Positions 16,276 to 25,847 of a stretch of 64,000 nt of DNA are shown here, piece by piece (the first letter of the stretch is position 1; each line of letters begins with the position of its first letter). The stretch lies in the NCBI RefSeq assembly GCF_021278985.1, contig NZ_CP082833.1, positions 4,402,001 to 4,466,000 of the forward strand, given 5' to 3'. Made by a program: the position numbers and the translations under genes. This DNA is from Citrobacter rodentium NBRC 105723 = DSM 16636 (GTDB taxonomy: Bacteria; Pseudomonadota; Gammaproteobacteria; Enterobacterales; Enterobacteriaceae). The notes under the pieces are model-generated. The model was not told the DNA's origin and ran no database searches. It saw nothing but the letters and a program-made list of their open reading frames with translations.

Positions 16276-19200
16276 ATGGGAACCACCACGATGGGGGTCA
16301 AACTCGACGACGCTACGCGGGAGCGAATTAAATCAGCGGCGACGCGCATCGATCGCACGCCGCACTGGCTGATTAAGCAGGCCATTTTTACCTACCTCGA
16401 AAAACTGGAAAGTGAAGAGGCGCTGCCGGAGCTTCCCGCGCTGCTGGCCGGAGCGGCGAATGAGAGCGATGAAGCCGTTTCACCGCAGGAAGAGACGCAC
16501 CAGCCGTTCCTCGAATTTGCCGAACAGATCCTCCCGCAGTCGGTGTCACGCGCCGCCATTACCGCCGCCTGGCGTCGTTCTGAAACCGACGCGGTTTCCA
16601 TGCTGATGGAGCAGGCGCGCCTGCCGCAGCCGGTCGCTGAACAGGCGCACCGACTGGCGTATCAGTTGGCGGATAAATTGCGCAACCAGAAAACCGCCAG
16701 CGGCCGCGCCGGAATGGTGCAGGGCCTGTTGCAGGAGTTCTCGCTCTCCTCGCAGGAAGGCGTTGCCCTGATGTGCCTGGCGGAGGCGCTGCTGCGGATC
16801 CCGGACAAAGCGACGCGCGATGCGCTGATTCGCGACAAAATCAGCAACGGCAACTGGCATTCGCACATTGGCCGCAGCCCGTCGCTGTTTGTTAACGCCG
16901 CCACCTGGGGACTGCTGTTTACCGGCAAACTGGTATCCACCCATAATGAAGCCAACCTCTCTCGTTCGCTGAACCGCATTATCGGTAAGCGCGGCGAACC
17001 GCTGATCCGCAAAGGCGTCGACATGGCGATGCGCCTGATGGGCGAACAGTTCGTCACCGGCGAAACGATAGCCGAAGCGCTGGCGAACGCGCGTAAGCTG
17101 GAAGAGAAAGGCTTCCGCTACTCCTACGATATGCTCGGCGAAGCCGCGCTCACCGCCGCCGATGCCCAGGCCTATATGGTCTCCTACCAGCAGGCGATCC
17201 ACGCTATCGGCAAAGCCTCTAACGGTCGCGGCATCTATGAGGGTCCCGGCATCTCAATTAAGCTCTCCGCCCTGCATCCGCGCTACAGCCGCGCGCAGTA
17301 CGATCGGGTAATGGAAGAGCTTTATCCGCGCCTGAAGTCGCTGACGCTGCTGGCGCGCCAGTACGATATCGGCATCAACATTGACGCGGAAGAAGCCGAC
17401 CGGCTGGAGATCTCCTTAGATCTGCTGGAAAAACTGTGTTTCGAACCGGAACTGGCCGGCTGGAACGGCATCGGCTTCGTGATTCAGGCCTATCAGAAAC
17501 GCTGCCCGTTCGTCATTGATTATCTGATCGATCTGGCGACCCGCAGCCGCCGTCGTCTGATGATTCGTCTGGTGAAGGGCGCCTACTGGGACAGCGAAAT
17601 CAAGCGCGCCCAAATGGAGGGTCTGGAAGGCTATCCGGTCTATACCCGCAAGGTCTATACCGACGTCTCTTACCTGGCCTGCGCGAAGAAGCTGCTGGCG
17701 GTGCCTAATCTGATCTATCCGCAGTTCGCCACCCATAACGCCCACACCCTGGCGGCGATCTACCATCTCGCCGGTCAGAACTACTATCCGGGCCAGTACG
17801 AGTTCCAGTGCCTGCACGGCATGGGCGAACCGCTGTATGAGCAGGTCACCGGTAAAGTGGCGGATGGCAAGCTGAACCGTCCGTGTCGCATTTATGCGCC
17901 GGTGGGCACCCATGAAACGCTGCTGGCGTATCTGGTACGTCGTCTGCTGGAAAACGGGGCGAACACGTCGTTTGTTAACCGTATTGCCGATACCACCCTG
18001 CCGCTGGATGAGCTGGTGGCCGACCCGGTAGAGGCTGTCGAAAAGCTGGCGCAGCAGGAAGGTCAGAGCGGCCTGCCGCATCCGAAAATCCCGCTGCCGC
18101 GCGATCTCTACGGTAAAGGCCGCGCAAACTCCGCCGGGCTGGATCTCGCCAACGAACACCGTCTGGCTTCCCTCTCCTCTGCCCTGCTTAACAGCGCGCT
18201 GCAAAAATGGCAGGCGAAGCCCGTGCTGGAAGAGGCGGTCGCCGAAGGCGAAATGAGCCCGGTGGTTAACCCCGCCGAGCCGAAGGACATTGTCGGCTTT
18301 GCGCGTGAAGCCAGCGAGGCGGAAGTGGAGCAGGCGCTGCAAAGCGCGGTAAACAGTGCGCCAATCTGGTTTGCCACTCCGCCGCAGGAACGCGCGGCGA
18401 TCCTGCATCGCGCTGCGGTACTAATGGAAGGCCAGATGCAGACGCTGATCGGCATTCTGGTGCGCGAAGCCGGAAAAACCTTCAGCAACGCGATTGCCGA
18501 AGTCCGCGAAGCGGTGGATTTCCTGCATTATTACGCTGGCCAGGTACGCGACGATTTTGATAACGAAACGCACCGCCCGCTGGGGCCGGTGGTCTGTATC
18601 AGCCCGTGGAACTTCCCGCTAGCCATCTTCACCGGCCAAATCGCCGCCGCGCTGGCCGCGGGCAACAGCGTGCTGGCTAAACCGGCGGAGCAGACCCCGC
18701 TTATCGCCGCTCAGGGCATTGCGATTCTGCTGGAAGCGGGCGTACCGCCAGGCGTCGTACAGCTGCTGCCGGGACGCGGGGAAACCGTGGGTGCGAAGTT
18801 GACCGCCGACAGCCGCGTTCGCGGCGTGATGTTTACCGGTTCGACGGAAGTTGCGACGCTGCTGCAACGTAGCATCGCCACCCGTCTGGACGCGCAGGGA
18901 CGCCCAATTCCGTTGATCGCCGAAACCGGCGGTATGAACGCCATGATTGTCGACTCTTCGGCGCTGACCGAACAGGTGGTGGTCGACGTGCTGGCCTCGG
19001 CGTTTGACAGCGCCGGACAGCGCTGCTCGGCCCTGCGCGTACTTTGCCTGCAGGATGACATTGCCGACCACACGCTGAAAATGCTGCGCGGCGCAATGGC
19101 GGAGTGCCGGATGGGCAATCCGGGACGTCTCACCACCGATATCGGTCCGGTGATTGATGAAGAAGCGAAAAATAATATCGAACGCCATATTCAGGCAATG

Positions 19201-20238
19201 CGCGCGAAAGGCCGCCCGGTATTCCAGGCGGTGCGTGAAAACAGCGATGACGCCCGCGAGTGGCAGAGCGGCACCTTTGTGCCGCCGACGCTGATTGAAC
19301 TGGAGAGCTTTGATGAGCTGCAAAAAGAGGTCTTCGGTCCGGTACTGCACGTGGTGCGCTACAACCGAAATAGTCTGGAAGCATTGATTAAACAAATTAA
19401 CGCTTCCGGCTATGGCCTGACGCTGGGCGTGCATACGCGCATTGATGAAACCATCGCCCAGGTCACCGGTTCGGCGCATGTCGGCAACCTGTATGTCAAC
19501 CGCAATATGGTTGGCGCGGTGGTCGGCGTCCAGCCGTTCGGCGGCGAAGGGCTGTCGGGCACCGGACCGAAAGCGGGCGGTCCGCTGTATCTCTATCGCC
19601 TGCTGGCGAACCGTCCGGAGAATGCGCTGTCGATTACGCTGGCTCGACAGGATGCAGAGTATCCGGTTGACGCGCAGCTGAAAACCGCGCTCATCGCGCC
19701 GCTGGAGGCGTTAAGCGAATGGGCGGCCAACAACCCTGCCCTGCGCCAGCTGTGCCAGCGGTTCGCCGAGCTGGCGCAGGCCGGTACGCAGCGTCTGTTG
19801 CCGGGTCCGACCGGCGAGCGCAACACCTGGTCGCTGCTGCCGCGTGAGCGGGTGCTATGCATTGCCGATGAGGAGCAGGATGCGCTGGTCCAGCTTGCGG
19901 CGGTCATGTCGGTCGGCAGTCTGGCTCTGTGGCCGGACGATACGCTTCATCGCGATCTGGCAAAACGTCTGCCCGCGGCGGTGACGGCGCGCATTCAGTT
20001 TGCCGGAGCCGACGCTCTGACCGCGCAGGCGTTTGACGCAGTCATTTTCCACGGCGACTCCGACCAGCTCCGCGCGCTGTGTGAAGCGGTGGCCGCCCGC
20101 GAAGGGGCGATTGTCTCGATGCAGGGCTTTGCCCGCGGTGAAAGCAATATTCTGCTGGAACGGCTGTATATTGAACGCTCGCTGAGCGTCAACACCGCCG
20201 CCGCCGGTGGTAACGCAAGCCTGATGACAATCGGCTAA
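16276..20238 (+). CDS. putA: PutA, trifunctional proline catabolic enzyme and repressor
   Basis: Oxidises proline to glutamate in two steps and represses the put genes when not reduced and membrane-bound. 1320 residues, identical in length to E. coli PutA. A ribbon-helix-helix DNA-binding domain occupies about residues 1-47 (TTTMGVKLDDATRERIKSAA). The FAD proline dehydrogenase domain spans about 230-610 (YEGPGISIKLSALHPRYSRA). The NAD aldehyde dehydrogenase domain spans about 650-1130, with the catalytic Cys in AFDSAGQRCSALRVLC and the NAD-binding SPWNFPLAIFTGQ. The C-terminal extension follows. An AGGAGCAC ribosome site precedes the start. Divergent from putP. Confidence 0.99.
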   Translation: MGTTTMGVKLDDATRERIKSAATRIDRTPHWLIKQAIFTYLEKLESEEALPELPALLAGAANESDEAVSPQEETHQPFLEFAEQILPQSVSRAAITAAWRRSETDAVSMLMEQARLPQPVAEQAHRLAYQLADKLRNQKTASGRAGMVQGLLQEFSLSSQEGVALMCLAEALLRIPDKATRDALIRDKISNGNWHSHIGRSPSLFVNAATWGLLFTGKLVSTHNEANLSRSLNRIIGKRGEPLIRKGVDMAMRLMGEQFVTGETIAEALANARKLEEKGFRYSYDMLGEAALTAADAQAYMVSYQQAIHAIGKASNGRGIYEGPGISIKLSALHPRYSRAQYDRVMEELYPRLKSLTLLARQYDIGINIDAEEADRLEISLDLLEKLCFEPELAGWNGIGFVIQAYQKRCPFVIDYLIDLATRSRRRLMIRLVKGAYWDSEIKRAQMEGLEGYPVYTRKVYTDVSYLACAKKLLAVPNLIYPQFATHNAHTLAAIYHLAGQNYYPGQYEFQCLHGMGEPLYEQVTGKVADGKLNRPCRIYAPVGTHETLLAYLVRRLLENGANTSFVNRIADTTLPLDELVADPVEAVEKLAQQEGQSGLPHPKIPLPRDLYGKGRANSAGLDLANEHRLASLSSALLNSALQKWQAKPVLEEAVAEGEMSPVVNPAEPKDIVGFAREASEAEVEQALQSAVNSAPIWFATPPQERAAILHRAAVLMEGQMQTLIGILVREAGKTFSNAIAEVREAVDFLHYYAGQVRDDFDNETHRPLGPVVCISPWNFPLAIFTGQIAAALAAGNSVLAKPAEQTPLIAAQGIAILLEAGVPPGVVQLLPGRGETVGAKLTADSRVRGVMFTGSTEVATLLQRSIATRLDAQGRPIPLIAETGGMNAMIVDSSALTEQVVVDVLASAFDSAGQRCSALRVLCLQDDIADHTLKMLRGAMAECRMGNPGRLTTDIGPVIDEEAKNNIERHIQAMRAKGRPVFQAVRENSDDAREWQSGTFVPPTLIELESFDELQKEVFGPVLHVVRYNRNSLEALIKQINASGYGLTLGVHTRIDETIAQVTGSAHVGNLYVNRNMVGAVVGVQPFGGEGLSGTGPKAGGPLYLYRLLANRPENALSITLARQDAEYPVDAQLKTALIAPLEALSEWAANNPALRQLCQRFAELAQAGTQRLLPGPTGERNTWSLLPRERVLCIADEEQDALVQLAAVMSVGSLALWPDDTLHRDLAKRLPAAVTARIQFAGADALTAQAFDAVIFHGDSDQLRALCEAVAAREGAIVSMQGFARGESNILLERLYIERSLSVNTAAAGGNASLMTIG

Positions 20239-20294
20239 TGGTGTAAACTCTCCCCGGCGGCGCTACGCTTTCCGGGGCTATCTATAAATCCAGG

Positions 20295-20326
20295 GCCGGA
20301 TAAGCGCAGCGTATCCGGCTTTTTTA
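20295..20326 (+). terminator. putA terminator (REP-like hairpin)
   Basis: GCCGGATAAGCGCAGCGTATCCGGC followed by TTTTTT, between putA and the next gene. The stem resembles a REP unit. Confidence 0.8.
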
Positions 20327-20339
20327 TAGGGAGGAGAGG

Positions 20340-20735
20340 ATGAAAAAAATATTTCTCGCAGGCGCGGCGCTGCTGCTGAGCGCCAGCGCGCTGGCCGATG
20401 AGTGCGCGAATGCCGCAACCCAGGCCGACATGAACGCCTGCGCCATCACGCAATATCAGACGGCGGATAAAAAACTCAACGAAACCTTCCGCAATGCGCT
20501 GGAGCGCGCGGCGGAACCACAGCGCGAGCTGCTGAAAAAGGCGCAGAACGCGTGGATTGCGGTACGCGATGCCGACTGCGCGCTGATCGCATCCGGCACC
20601 GAGGGCGGCAGCGCCCAGGTAATGATTGCCAACCAGTGTCTGGCGGACAAAACCGACGAGCGCGAGGCCTTTCTTGCTTCTCTGCTGCAATGTGAAGAAG
20701 GCGATATGAGCTGCCCGTTGCCGCCAGCCGGTTAA
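20340..20735 (+). CDS. Secreted LprI-like (DUF1311) periplasmic protein
   Basis: A 131-residue precursor with a clean Sec signal (MKKIFLAGAALLLSASALA, cleavage before DEC). The mature part has about six Cys (ECANAATQADMNACA ... DADCALI ... NQCLADK ... QCEEGDMSC), suggesting disulfides, and the pattern LNETFRNAL ... LKKAQNAWIAVRDADCAL typical of DUF1311/LprI proteins. Some relatives are lysozyme inhibitors; the role here is not established. Its stop overlaps the convergent rutR stop by four bases. A GGAGAGG ribosome site lies before the ATG. Confidence 0.8.
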   Translation: MKKIFLAGAALLLSASALADECANAATQADMNACAITQYQTADKKLNETFRNALERAAEPQRELLKKAQNAWIAVRDADCALIASGTEGGSAQVMIANQCLADKTDEREAFLASLLQCEEGDMSCPLPPAG

Positions 20736-21382
20736 CGGACGCGAATACCTTCAATAATCATGCGCTGAACGTTCTCGACCGTCTGATTAAAAAAGGCTTC
20801 ATCCGGCAAGGTTGCGCCGGTCACCGCCTCCACCTGCGGCGCAAAATCGGCGTAATGCTGGGTCGAAGCCCAGATCATAAAAATGAGATGATGCGGATCG
20901 ATCGGCGCCAGTTTTCCTTTCCTGACCCATCCGGCTATCAGCGCCGACTTTTCATCTATTAAGGTTTTCAGATCGCTCGTCAGTTCATCCATTAACAGCG
21001 GCGCGCCGGCCAGCATCTCCATGCAGAACAGTCTTGAGGCCTGCGGATAATCGCGGGATACCTCCAGCTTCAGCCGGATATATTCACGGATAGCTTCCAG
21101 CGGGGCGAAATCTTCCCGAAACGCTTTTAACGGCGCCAGCCAGATATCGAGGATCTGCCGCAGCACCGCGATATACAGCGCCTCTTTTGACGGGTAGTAA
21201 TAGAGTAAATTGGTTTTGGAGACGCCGGCATATTCGGCGACCTGGTCAATTCGCGTGCCGTGAAATCCAAACTGAGAAAAACTATTCAGCGCGGCAGTTA
21301 AGATGGCCTGGCGTTTTGCGCTGACGGCCTGCGAGCGCTTACCTGTGTTCTTTGCGGCTTTGTTCTCCGCCTGCTGAGCCAT
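20732..21382 (-). CDS. rutR: RutR, TetR-family pyrimidine-responsive regulator
   Basis: In E. coli RutR represses the rut pyrimidine-degradation operon, releases on binding uracil or thymine, and also acts at other promoters such as carAB. 216 residues with an N-terminal TetR helix-turn-helix (FGFHGTRIDQVAEYAGVSKT, then NLLYYYPSKEALY). The start MAQQAENKAAKNTGKRSQAV is a few residues different from E. coli. The rutABCDEFG genes that are its divergent neighbours in E. coli are absent: only 187 bases separate it from ymdF. It is therefore an orphan regulator here. Confidence 0.93.
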   Translation of the reverse strand: MAQQAENKAAKNTGKRSQAVSAKRQAILTAALNSFSQFGFHGTRIDQVAEYAGVSKTNLLYYYPSKEALYIAVLRQILDIWLAPLKAFREDFAPLEAIREYIRLKLEVSRDYPQASRLFCMEMLAGAPLLMDELTSDLKTLIDEKSALIAGWVRKGKLAPIDPHHLIFMIWASTQHYADFAPQVEAVTGATLPDEAFFNQTVENVQRMIIEGIRVR

Positions 21383-21483
21383 GCCCCTCTCCTTGTACGG
21401 TAGTCCGCTGTTCTGTTCATCTGGCGAACCAGACGGTGGCGCTTAGTCTGCGGGGCGTTTCAGAACAGTTCAACCTTACGGGC

Positions 21484-21510
21484 AAAAAAACCGCCGGATA
21501 AATCCGGCGG
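21484..21510 (-). terminator. ymdF terminator
   Basis: CCGCCGGATTTATCCGGCGG followed by TTTTTTT on the minus strand, downstream of ymdF. Confidence 0.8.
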
Positions 21511-21569
21511 CGGTGGCTTCATCACTTCAACGTCAACGCGTTGCGTGATGTCGATCAGGGTCGGAAAAG

Positions 21570-21743
21570 CTAGCTGTTACGGTTACCGCCGCTGCTTTTG
21601 CCCCCTTTCTTACCTGCTTCAGATGCACGCTGCGGGTCATTTTTGAAGTTACCCCCGCTGTGCTGACCACCTTTACGCCCTGCTTCTGATGCTCTTTCAC
21701 GGTCTTCGGCAAAATTACCGGAACCGCCGCGATGGTTTGCCAT
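21570..21743 (-). CDS. ymdF: YmdF, small KGG-motif stress protein
   Basis: A 57-residue basic, glycine-rich protein. It begins MANHRGGSGNFAEDRERASE and repeats the EAGRKGGQHSGGNFKNDPQR / EAGKKGGKSSGGN pattern. Such KGG-motif proteins (YciG family) are RpoS-linked stress or desiccation proteins. In E. coli, ymdF lies between the rut operon and wrbA, as here. A GGAGGTCAG-like ribosome site precedes the ATG at 21743. Confidence 0.9.
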   Translation of the reverse strand: MANHRGGSGNFAEDRERASEAGRKGGQHSGGNFKNDPQRASEAGKKGGKSSGGNRNS

Positions 21744-22128
21744 TACTGACCTCCGTCATTGATTAGACATCATACTGCATCGGTTTTGAGGAATAACTCC
21801 TCACGCAACGGATGGCGAGTGCCATTATTTTCGCTACGTGGAACTAAGCTTAGGCAATATGGGCCATTCAGCCAGTGAATCGTAATATCCTGCAACAGCT
21901 TAAGCCTGAGATGCGCAATAATCGCCACGCTTAATCAATAAGCCTTTCTTATGATTGGCAAAATTATACCGACGTAAAATGTATCATTTTGCTACAAACG
22001 GCTGTTTTAATGAAAGTTGTTATAAATCAAAGAAATGGTCGCGTTATTTGCACTCTGGTCATCACGGCATATCTTTAAAAGAGGGTAGCGAATCGCTACA
22101 GACACGGTGAACGCGAGGAGTGGTGCAA
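21744..22128. promoter_or_regulatory. ymdF/wrbA divergent intergenic region
   Basis: A 385-base region with no ORF of quality. It must carry the wrbA promoter (plus strand) and the ymdF promoter (minus strand). An AT-rich block at 21950-22045 is the likely wrbA promoter area. No operator was identified by eye. Confidence 0.5.
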
Positions 22129-22725
22129 ATGGCGAAAGTTCTGGTGCTTTATTATTCCATGTATGGACACATCGAAACGATGGCACATGCGGTTGCAGAA
22201 GGGGCGCGCAAAGTGAATGGCGCAGAGGTGGTTGTTAAACGCGTACCGGAAACCATGGCGCCTGAGATCTTCGCCAAAGCGGGCGGAAAAGCGCAGGACG
22301 CTCCCGTCGCCACCCCGCAGGAACTGGCGGATTACGATGCGATTATTTTTGGTACGCCTACGCGTTTTGGCAATATGTCAGGCCAGATGCGCACCTTCCT
22401 CGATCAGACCGGCGGCCTGTGGGCGTCCGGAGCGCTGTACGGCAAAATCGCCAGCGTGTTCAGTTCTACCGGCACCGGCGGCGGCCAGGAACAGACCATT
22501 ACCTCCACATGGACTACACTTGCCCATCATGGGATGGTCATTGTGCCGATCGGCTATGCCGCTCAGGAGCTGTTTGATATTTCACAGGTTCGCGGCGGTA
22601 CGCCCTACGGCGCAACCACCATCGCTGGCGGCGACGGCTCCCGGCAGCCGAGCCCGCAAGAGCTGTCTATCGCGCGTTATCAGGGTGAATACGTTGCCGG
22701 TCTGGCAGTTAAGCTCAACGGCTAA
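22129..22725 (+). CDS. wrbA: WrbA, NAD(P)H:quinone oxidoreductase (flavodoxin-like)
   Basis: A tetrameric FMN enzyme reducing quinones with two electrons, induced in stationary phase. ATG 22129 (MAKVLVLYYSMYGHIETMAH) gives 198 residues, the E. coli length; a GTG nine bases earlier is also open. The FMN phosphate-binding loop is YYSMYGHIETMA. GTPTRFGNMSGQMRTFLDQT and SSTGTGGGQEQTITSTWTTL are the family hallmarks. yccJ follows after 20 bases in the same unit. Confidence 0.97.
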   Translation: MAKVLVLYYSMYGHIETMAHAVAEGARKVNGAEVVVKRVPETMAPEIFAKAGGKAQDAPVATPQELADYDAIIFGTPTRFGNMSGQMRTFLDQTGGLWASGALYGKIASVFSSTGTGGGQEQTITSTWTTLAHHGMVIVPIGYAAQELFDISQVRGGTPYGATTIAGGDGSRQPSPQELSIARYQGEYVAGLAVKLNG

Positions 22726-22745
22726 TCTTCAACAGGAGGATAAGA

Positions 22746-22973
22746 ATGCCATCTCAAGAAGCAAAAGCACATCACGTCGGTGAATGGGCAAGTCTGCGCA
22801 ATACGTCACCAGAAATAGCCGAGGCTATCTTTGAAGTTGCCGGGTATGACGAGAAACTGGCCGAAAAAATATGGGAAGAAGGCAGCGATGAAGTGCTGAT
22901 CAAGGCCTTTGACAAAACGGATAAAGATTCGCTCTTTTGGGGCGAGCAAACCATTGAACGCAAAAACGTGTAA
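22746..22973 (+). CDS. yccJ: YccJ, small conserved protein
   Basis: A 75-residue acidic protein (MPSQEAKAHHVGEWASLRNT; ends QTIERKNV), conserved in enterobacteria directly after wrbA and probably co-transcribed with it. AGGAGGATAAGA is a strong ribosome site. Function not known. Confidence 0.92.
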   Translation: MPSQEAKAHHVGEWASLRNTSPEIAEAIFEVAGYDEKLAEKIWEEGSDEVLIKAFDKTDKDSLFWGEQTIERKNV

Positions 22974-22975
22974 CC

Positions 22976-23002
22976 CTGTTCCCCCGCTGACGCGGGGGAA
23001 CC
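22976..23002. terminator. Bidirectional terminator between yccJ and agp
   Basis: The perfect stem TTCCCCCGCTGACGCGGGGGAA lies between convergent yccJ and agp. Confidence 0.8.
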
Positions 23003-23006
23003 TGTC

Positions 23007-24248
23007 TTATTTAGCCGCCTCGTTCAGCAGCGCATCAAATTTATCGATTGGGCAGAAACCATTGGCGTCGATCGGGCAGCCCTTCAGCTCCAGGGTAACG
23101 CGCTGGGCCGGCGATTTCAACGTCAGCACCTCTGCGTTACGCAGCTGTTCGGCGCTCTGATACACATACTCAATTTTCATCAGATCGCGATTCCCTTTGC
23201 CGTCATGCCAGCGCTGGAAAACAATTTTTCCGCCGATCGGCGTGCGCTCGTGCTGGTCATGCAGCTGGTAGGGCTTAAAGTCCAGCGCCGTCAGCAGCGA
23301 AGCGATATTTGAGTCATGCCCCACCAGCACGGTAATTTTCGGCGCGTTAAGACGGTCGGTCACCAGCGCTTTATCAATATATTTCACCAACGGCGCAGCA
23401 ACGTTGCGCGCCACCTCCACGGAGGTAAACAGGCTGTCCTGATAACCGTTTTTCAGTTTCGACAGCACCTTCCATTGCTGATCGGTTTTAATTTCGCCCC
23501 AGGCGACCTGATCCATCGGGAAACCTTCGTAGTATTGCAGAGTGAAAGCGTCAACCAGCGAGTTCCCCACCTTCAGTGGACCCGAAACGCCCGGTTCCTG
23601 CTGATACTTCGCGCTAAAGGTATCTTTGGCTTCCGTCAGCGAACAGAGCTGTTTTTCTTTGCACGACGGGGAATCTTTGAAGCGGGTCATCTGCTCAAGC
23701 AGCTTATAGCTGTCATCAAGCTGCATCCCCGCGCGCTCTTTTTCCATCGCCCGGACCGCCTGCTCACTGAACGTCGGCGAATCATCGGTGATCACCGGGT
23801 TAAAGGTCGGGTCCATCGTGCCCATCTTTTCCTGATGGTGTACCGGCACATCGCAGCCGGGGAACGCGCCGGTAATAAAGAACTGAGCGGTGGCAACGGT
23901 GCGTTGCAGGCTGTTGGCATAGGCATAGACCGCGTCAGGCGCCGGGCATTCGCCGGATTTCACCATTCCCTGTGCGGCCAGCCATTCACGCATGTAGTGG
24001 CCCATATACACCTCCAGCACCCCACCCTTGGTGGTGAGCTGGCCGCCCGGAACATCCCATTCAGGCCATTTATTTGGCGTGGACTGTTCCAGCACGCTGC
24101 CGTTATTCGCCAGCGGCGCGCGCAAATTGTGTCGGCTCATCATCAAAACCTGCTGTAACTGGTACCCCTCCGGCGTGGTCTGCGCCTGCGCGCCGGAAGA
24201 CAGCATGACAACCCCTGCCACTGCGGCGGCAATTAACGTTTTTTTCAT
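23007..24248 (-). CDS. agp: Agp, periplasmic glucose-1-phosphatase
   Basis: A histidine acid phosphatase that scavenges glucose from glucose-1-phosphate (some members also cleave phytate). 413 residues. The Sec signal is MKKTLIAAAVAGVVMLSSGA with cleavage after AQA. The catalytic RHNLRAP motif is near residue 39, and the C-terminal HD-type proton donor is in VLVGHDSNIASLL. The Cys pairs typical of the family are present. Divergent from cbpA. Confidence 0.97.
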   Translation of the reverse strand: MKKTLIAAAVAGVVMLSSGAQAQTTPEGYQLQQVLMMSRHNLRAPLANNGSVLEQSTPNKWPEWDVPGGQLTTKGGVLEVYMGHYMREWLAAQGMVKSGECPAPDAVYAYANSLQRTVATAQFFITGAFPGCDVPVHHQEKMGTMDPTFNPVITDDSPTFSEQAVRAMEKERAGMQLDDSYKLLEQMTRFKDSPSCKEKQLCSLTEAKDTFSAKYQQEPGVSGPLKVGNSLVDAFTLQYYEGFPMDQVAWGEIKTDQQWKVLSKLKNGYQDSLFTSVEVARNVAAPLVKYIDKALVTDRLNAPKITVLVGHDSNIASLLTALDFKPYQLHDQHERTPIGGKIVFQRWHDGKGNRDLMKIEYVYQSAEQLRNAEVLTLKSPAQRVTLELKGCPIDANGFCPIDKFDALLNEAAK

Positions 24249-24504
24249 CCCTTTGGCCTCTTGTTGTTATTCACGCGCCATAAGTCTGACAGATATATGG
24301 CAAAATTCCGGGAACGGTTTCGCAAAAACGAGGGAAATTACGCGTTGCGGGAAGAACGTTCGCCACAGCGAACAGCGCTGCCCTTTTTTGACGTCTCCAG
24401 GCGATAAGGTTGGCATACGCGGATAAGAGGATTACCCTACACTTAACGGTGACACCTTTTCAGGGGAACCCTTCAGCCTGTATTGATTAACCCGAGAGAA
24501 CGCT

Positions 24505-25425
24505 ATGGAATTAAAGGATTATTACGCCATCATGGGCGTAAAGCCGACGGACGATCTCAAGACGATCAAGACCGCTTACCGCCGACTGGCCCGCAAGTAC
24601 CATCCCGATATCAGTAAAGAACCCGACGCCGAAGCCCGCTTCAAAGAGATTGCCGAAGCGTGGGAAGTGCTGAGCGATGAACAGCGCCGCGCCGAATACG
24701 ACCAGCTCTGGCAGCACCGTAACGACCCGCAGTTTAACCGCCAGTTTCAGCAGAGCGGAAGCCAGAGCTATAGCGCCGAAGATTTTGACGATATCTTTTC
24801 CTCGATTTTTGGTCAGCATGGCGGGCATACGCGCCAGCGTCACGCCAGCCGCGGGCATGATATTGAAATTGAGGTGGCGGTTTTCCTTGAAGAAACCCTC
24901 GCCGAACATCGCCGTACCATCAGCTATAACCTGCCGGTGTATAACGCCTTCGGCATGGTTGAACGCGAAATTCCCAAAACGCTTAACGTTAAAATCCCGG
25001 CAGGGGTCGGCAACGGCCAGCGCATTCGCCTGAAAGGCCAGGGCACGCCGGGGGAAAACGGTGGGCCGAACGGCGACCTGTGGCTGGTTATTCATATTGC
25101 GCCCCATCCGCTGTTTGACGTGGTTAATCAGGACCTGGAGATCGTCGTACCGCTCGCCCCGTGGGAAGCCGCGCTGGGCGCGAAAATTGCGGTGCCGACG
25201 CTGAAAGAGAATATTCTGGTCACCATTCCTCCCGGCAGCCAGGCCGGGCAACGCCTGCGCATTAAAGGTAAAGGTCTGACAGGCAAAAAACAGACCGGTG
25301 ATTTGTACGTGGTAATTAAGGTGGTCATGCCGCCGAATCCGGATGAACGGACGGCCGCGCTGTGGCAGCAACTGGCAGCGGCGCAGTCAGGATTTGATCC
25401 GCGCAAAGAGTGGGGGAAAGCATAA
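24505..25425 (+). CDS. cbpA: CbpA, DnaJ-like co-chaperone and curved-DNA-binding protein
   Basis: A 306-residue nucleoid-associated DnaJ homologue. The J domain is at residues 1-70 with HPD in ARKYHPDISKEPDAEA. A Gly/Phe-poor linker follows, then two DnaJ C-terminal substrate domains (VKIPAGVGNGQRIRLKGQGT and ILVTIPPGSQAGQRLRIKGK). There is no zinc-finger region, as expected for CbpA. Its stop overlaps the cbpM start (TAATG), so translation is coupled. Confidence 0.97.
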   Translation: MELKDYYAIMGVKPTDDLKTIKTAYRRLARKYHPDISKEPDAEARFKEIAEAWEVLSDEQRRAEYDQLWQHRNDPQFNRQFQQSGSQSYSAEDFDDIFSSIFGQHGGHTRQRHASRGHDIEIEVAVFLEETLAEHRRTISYNLPVYNAFGMVEREIPKTLNVKIPAGVGNGQRIRLKGQGTPGENGGPNGDLWLVIHIAPHPLFDVVNQDLEIVVPLAPWEAALGAKIAVPTLKENILVTIPPGSQAGQRLRIKGKGLTGKKQTGDLYVVIKVVMPPNPDERTAALWQQLAAAQSGFDPRKEWGKA

Positions 25426-25730
25426 TGGCAAACGTCACTTTCACTTTTACGGTTACTGAATTTTGCCTGCATACCGGGGTAACGGAAGAGGAGCTGAACG
25501 AGCTGGTCGGGCTGGGCGTGGTTGAGCCTTATGACGATGCCGCCTCCGGCTGGCAGTTTGACGATCGCGCCGCAGCGGTGGTGCAGCGCGCCCTGCGGCT
25601 GCACCAGGAGCTGGCGCTTGACTGGCCGGGTATCGCCGTCGCCCTCACCCTGCTGGAAGATAACCGCCGCCTGCGCCAGGAAAATCGCCTGCTGCGACAG
25701 CGGCTGTCGCGCTTTATTGTCCATCCATAA
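25425..25730 (+). CDS. cbpM: CbpM, modulator of CbpA
   Basis: A MerR-like small protein that binds the CbpA J domain and inhibits its co-chaperone and DNA-binding activities. The ATG overlapping the cbpA stop (MANVTFTFTVTEFCLHTGVT) gives 101 residues, the E. coli length; the frame is open five codons upstream. Second gene of cbpAM. Confidence 0.96.
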   Translation: MANVTFTFTVTEFCLHTGVTEEELNELVGLGVVEPYDDAASGWQFDDRAAAVVQRALRLHQELALDWPGIAVALTLLEDNRRLRQENRLLRQRLSRFIVHP

Positions 25731-25733
25731 CGC

Positions 25734-25758
25734 AAGGGCCGCACAAGCGGCCCTTTTA
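25734..25758 (+). terminator. cbpAM terminator
   Basis: AGGGCCGC-ACAA-GCGGCCCT followed by TTT, directly after cbpM. Confidence 0.8.
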
Positions 25759-25847
25759 TCAGCCAATGATATAAATCAACGCTGGCGCGGAGGGATAACC
25801 GTAGGATAGTGGCATTTAAAATGCCTCTTTATGGAAATCCACAGGCG

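Noticed and set aside
16546..19479. Minus-strand ORFs of 218-330 codons inside putA
   Set aside because: Shadows of putA, which is full length and highly conserved; their text is low-complexity and unlike any family.
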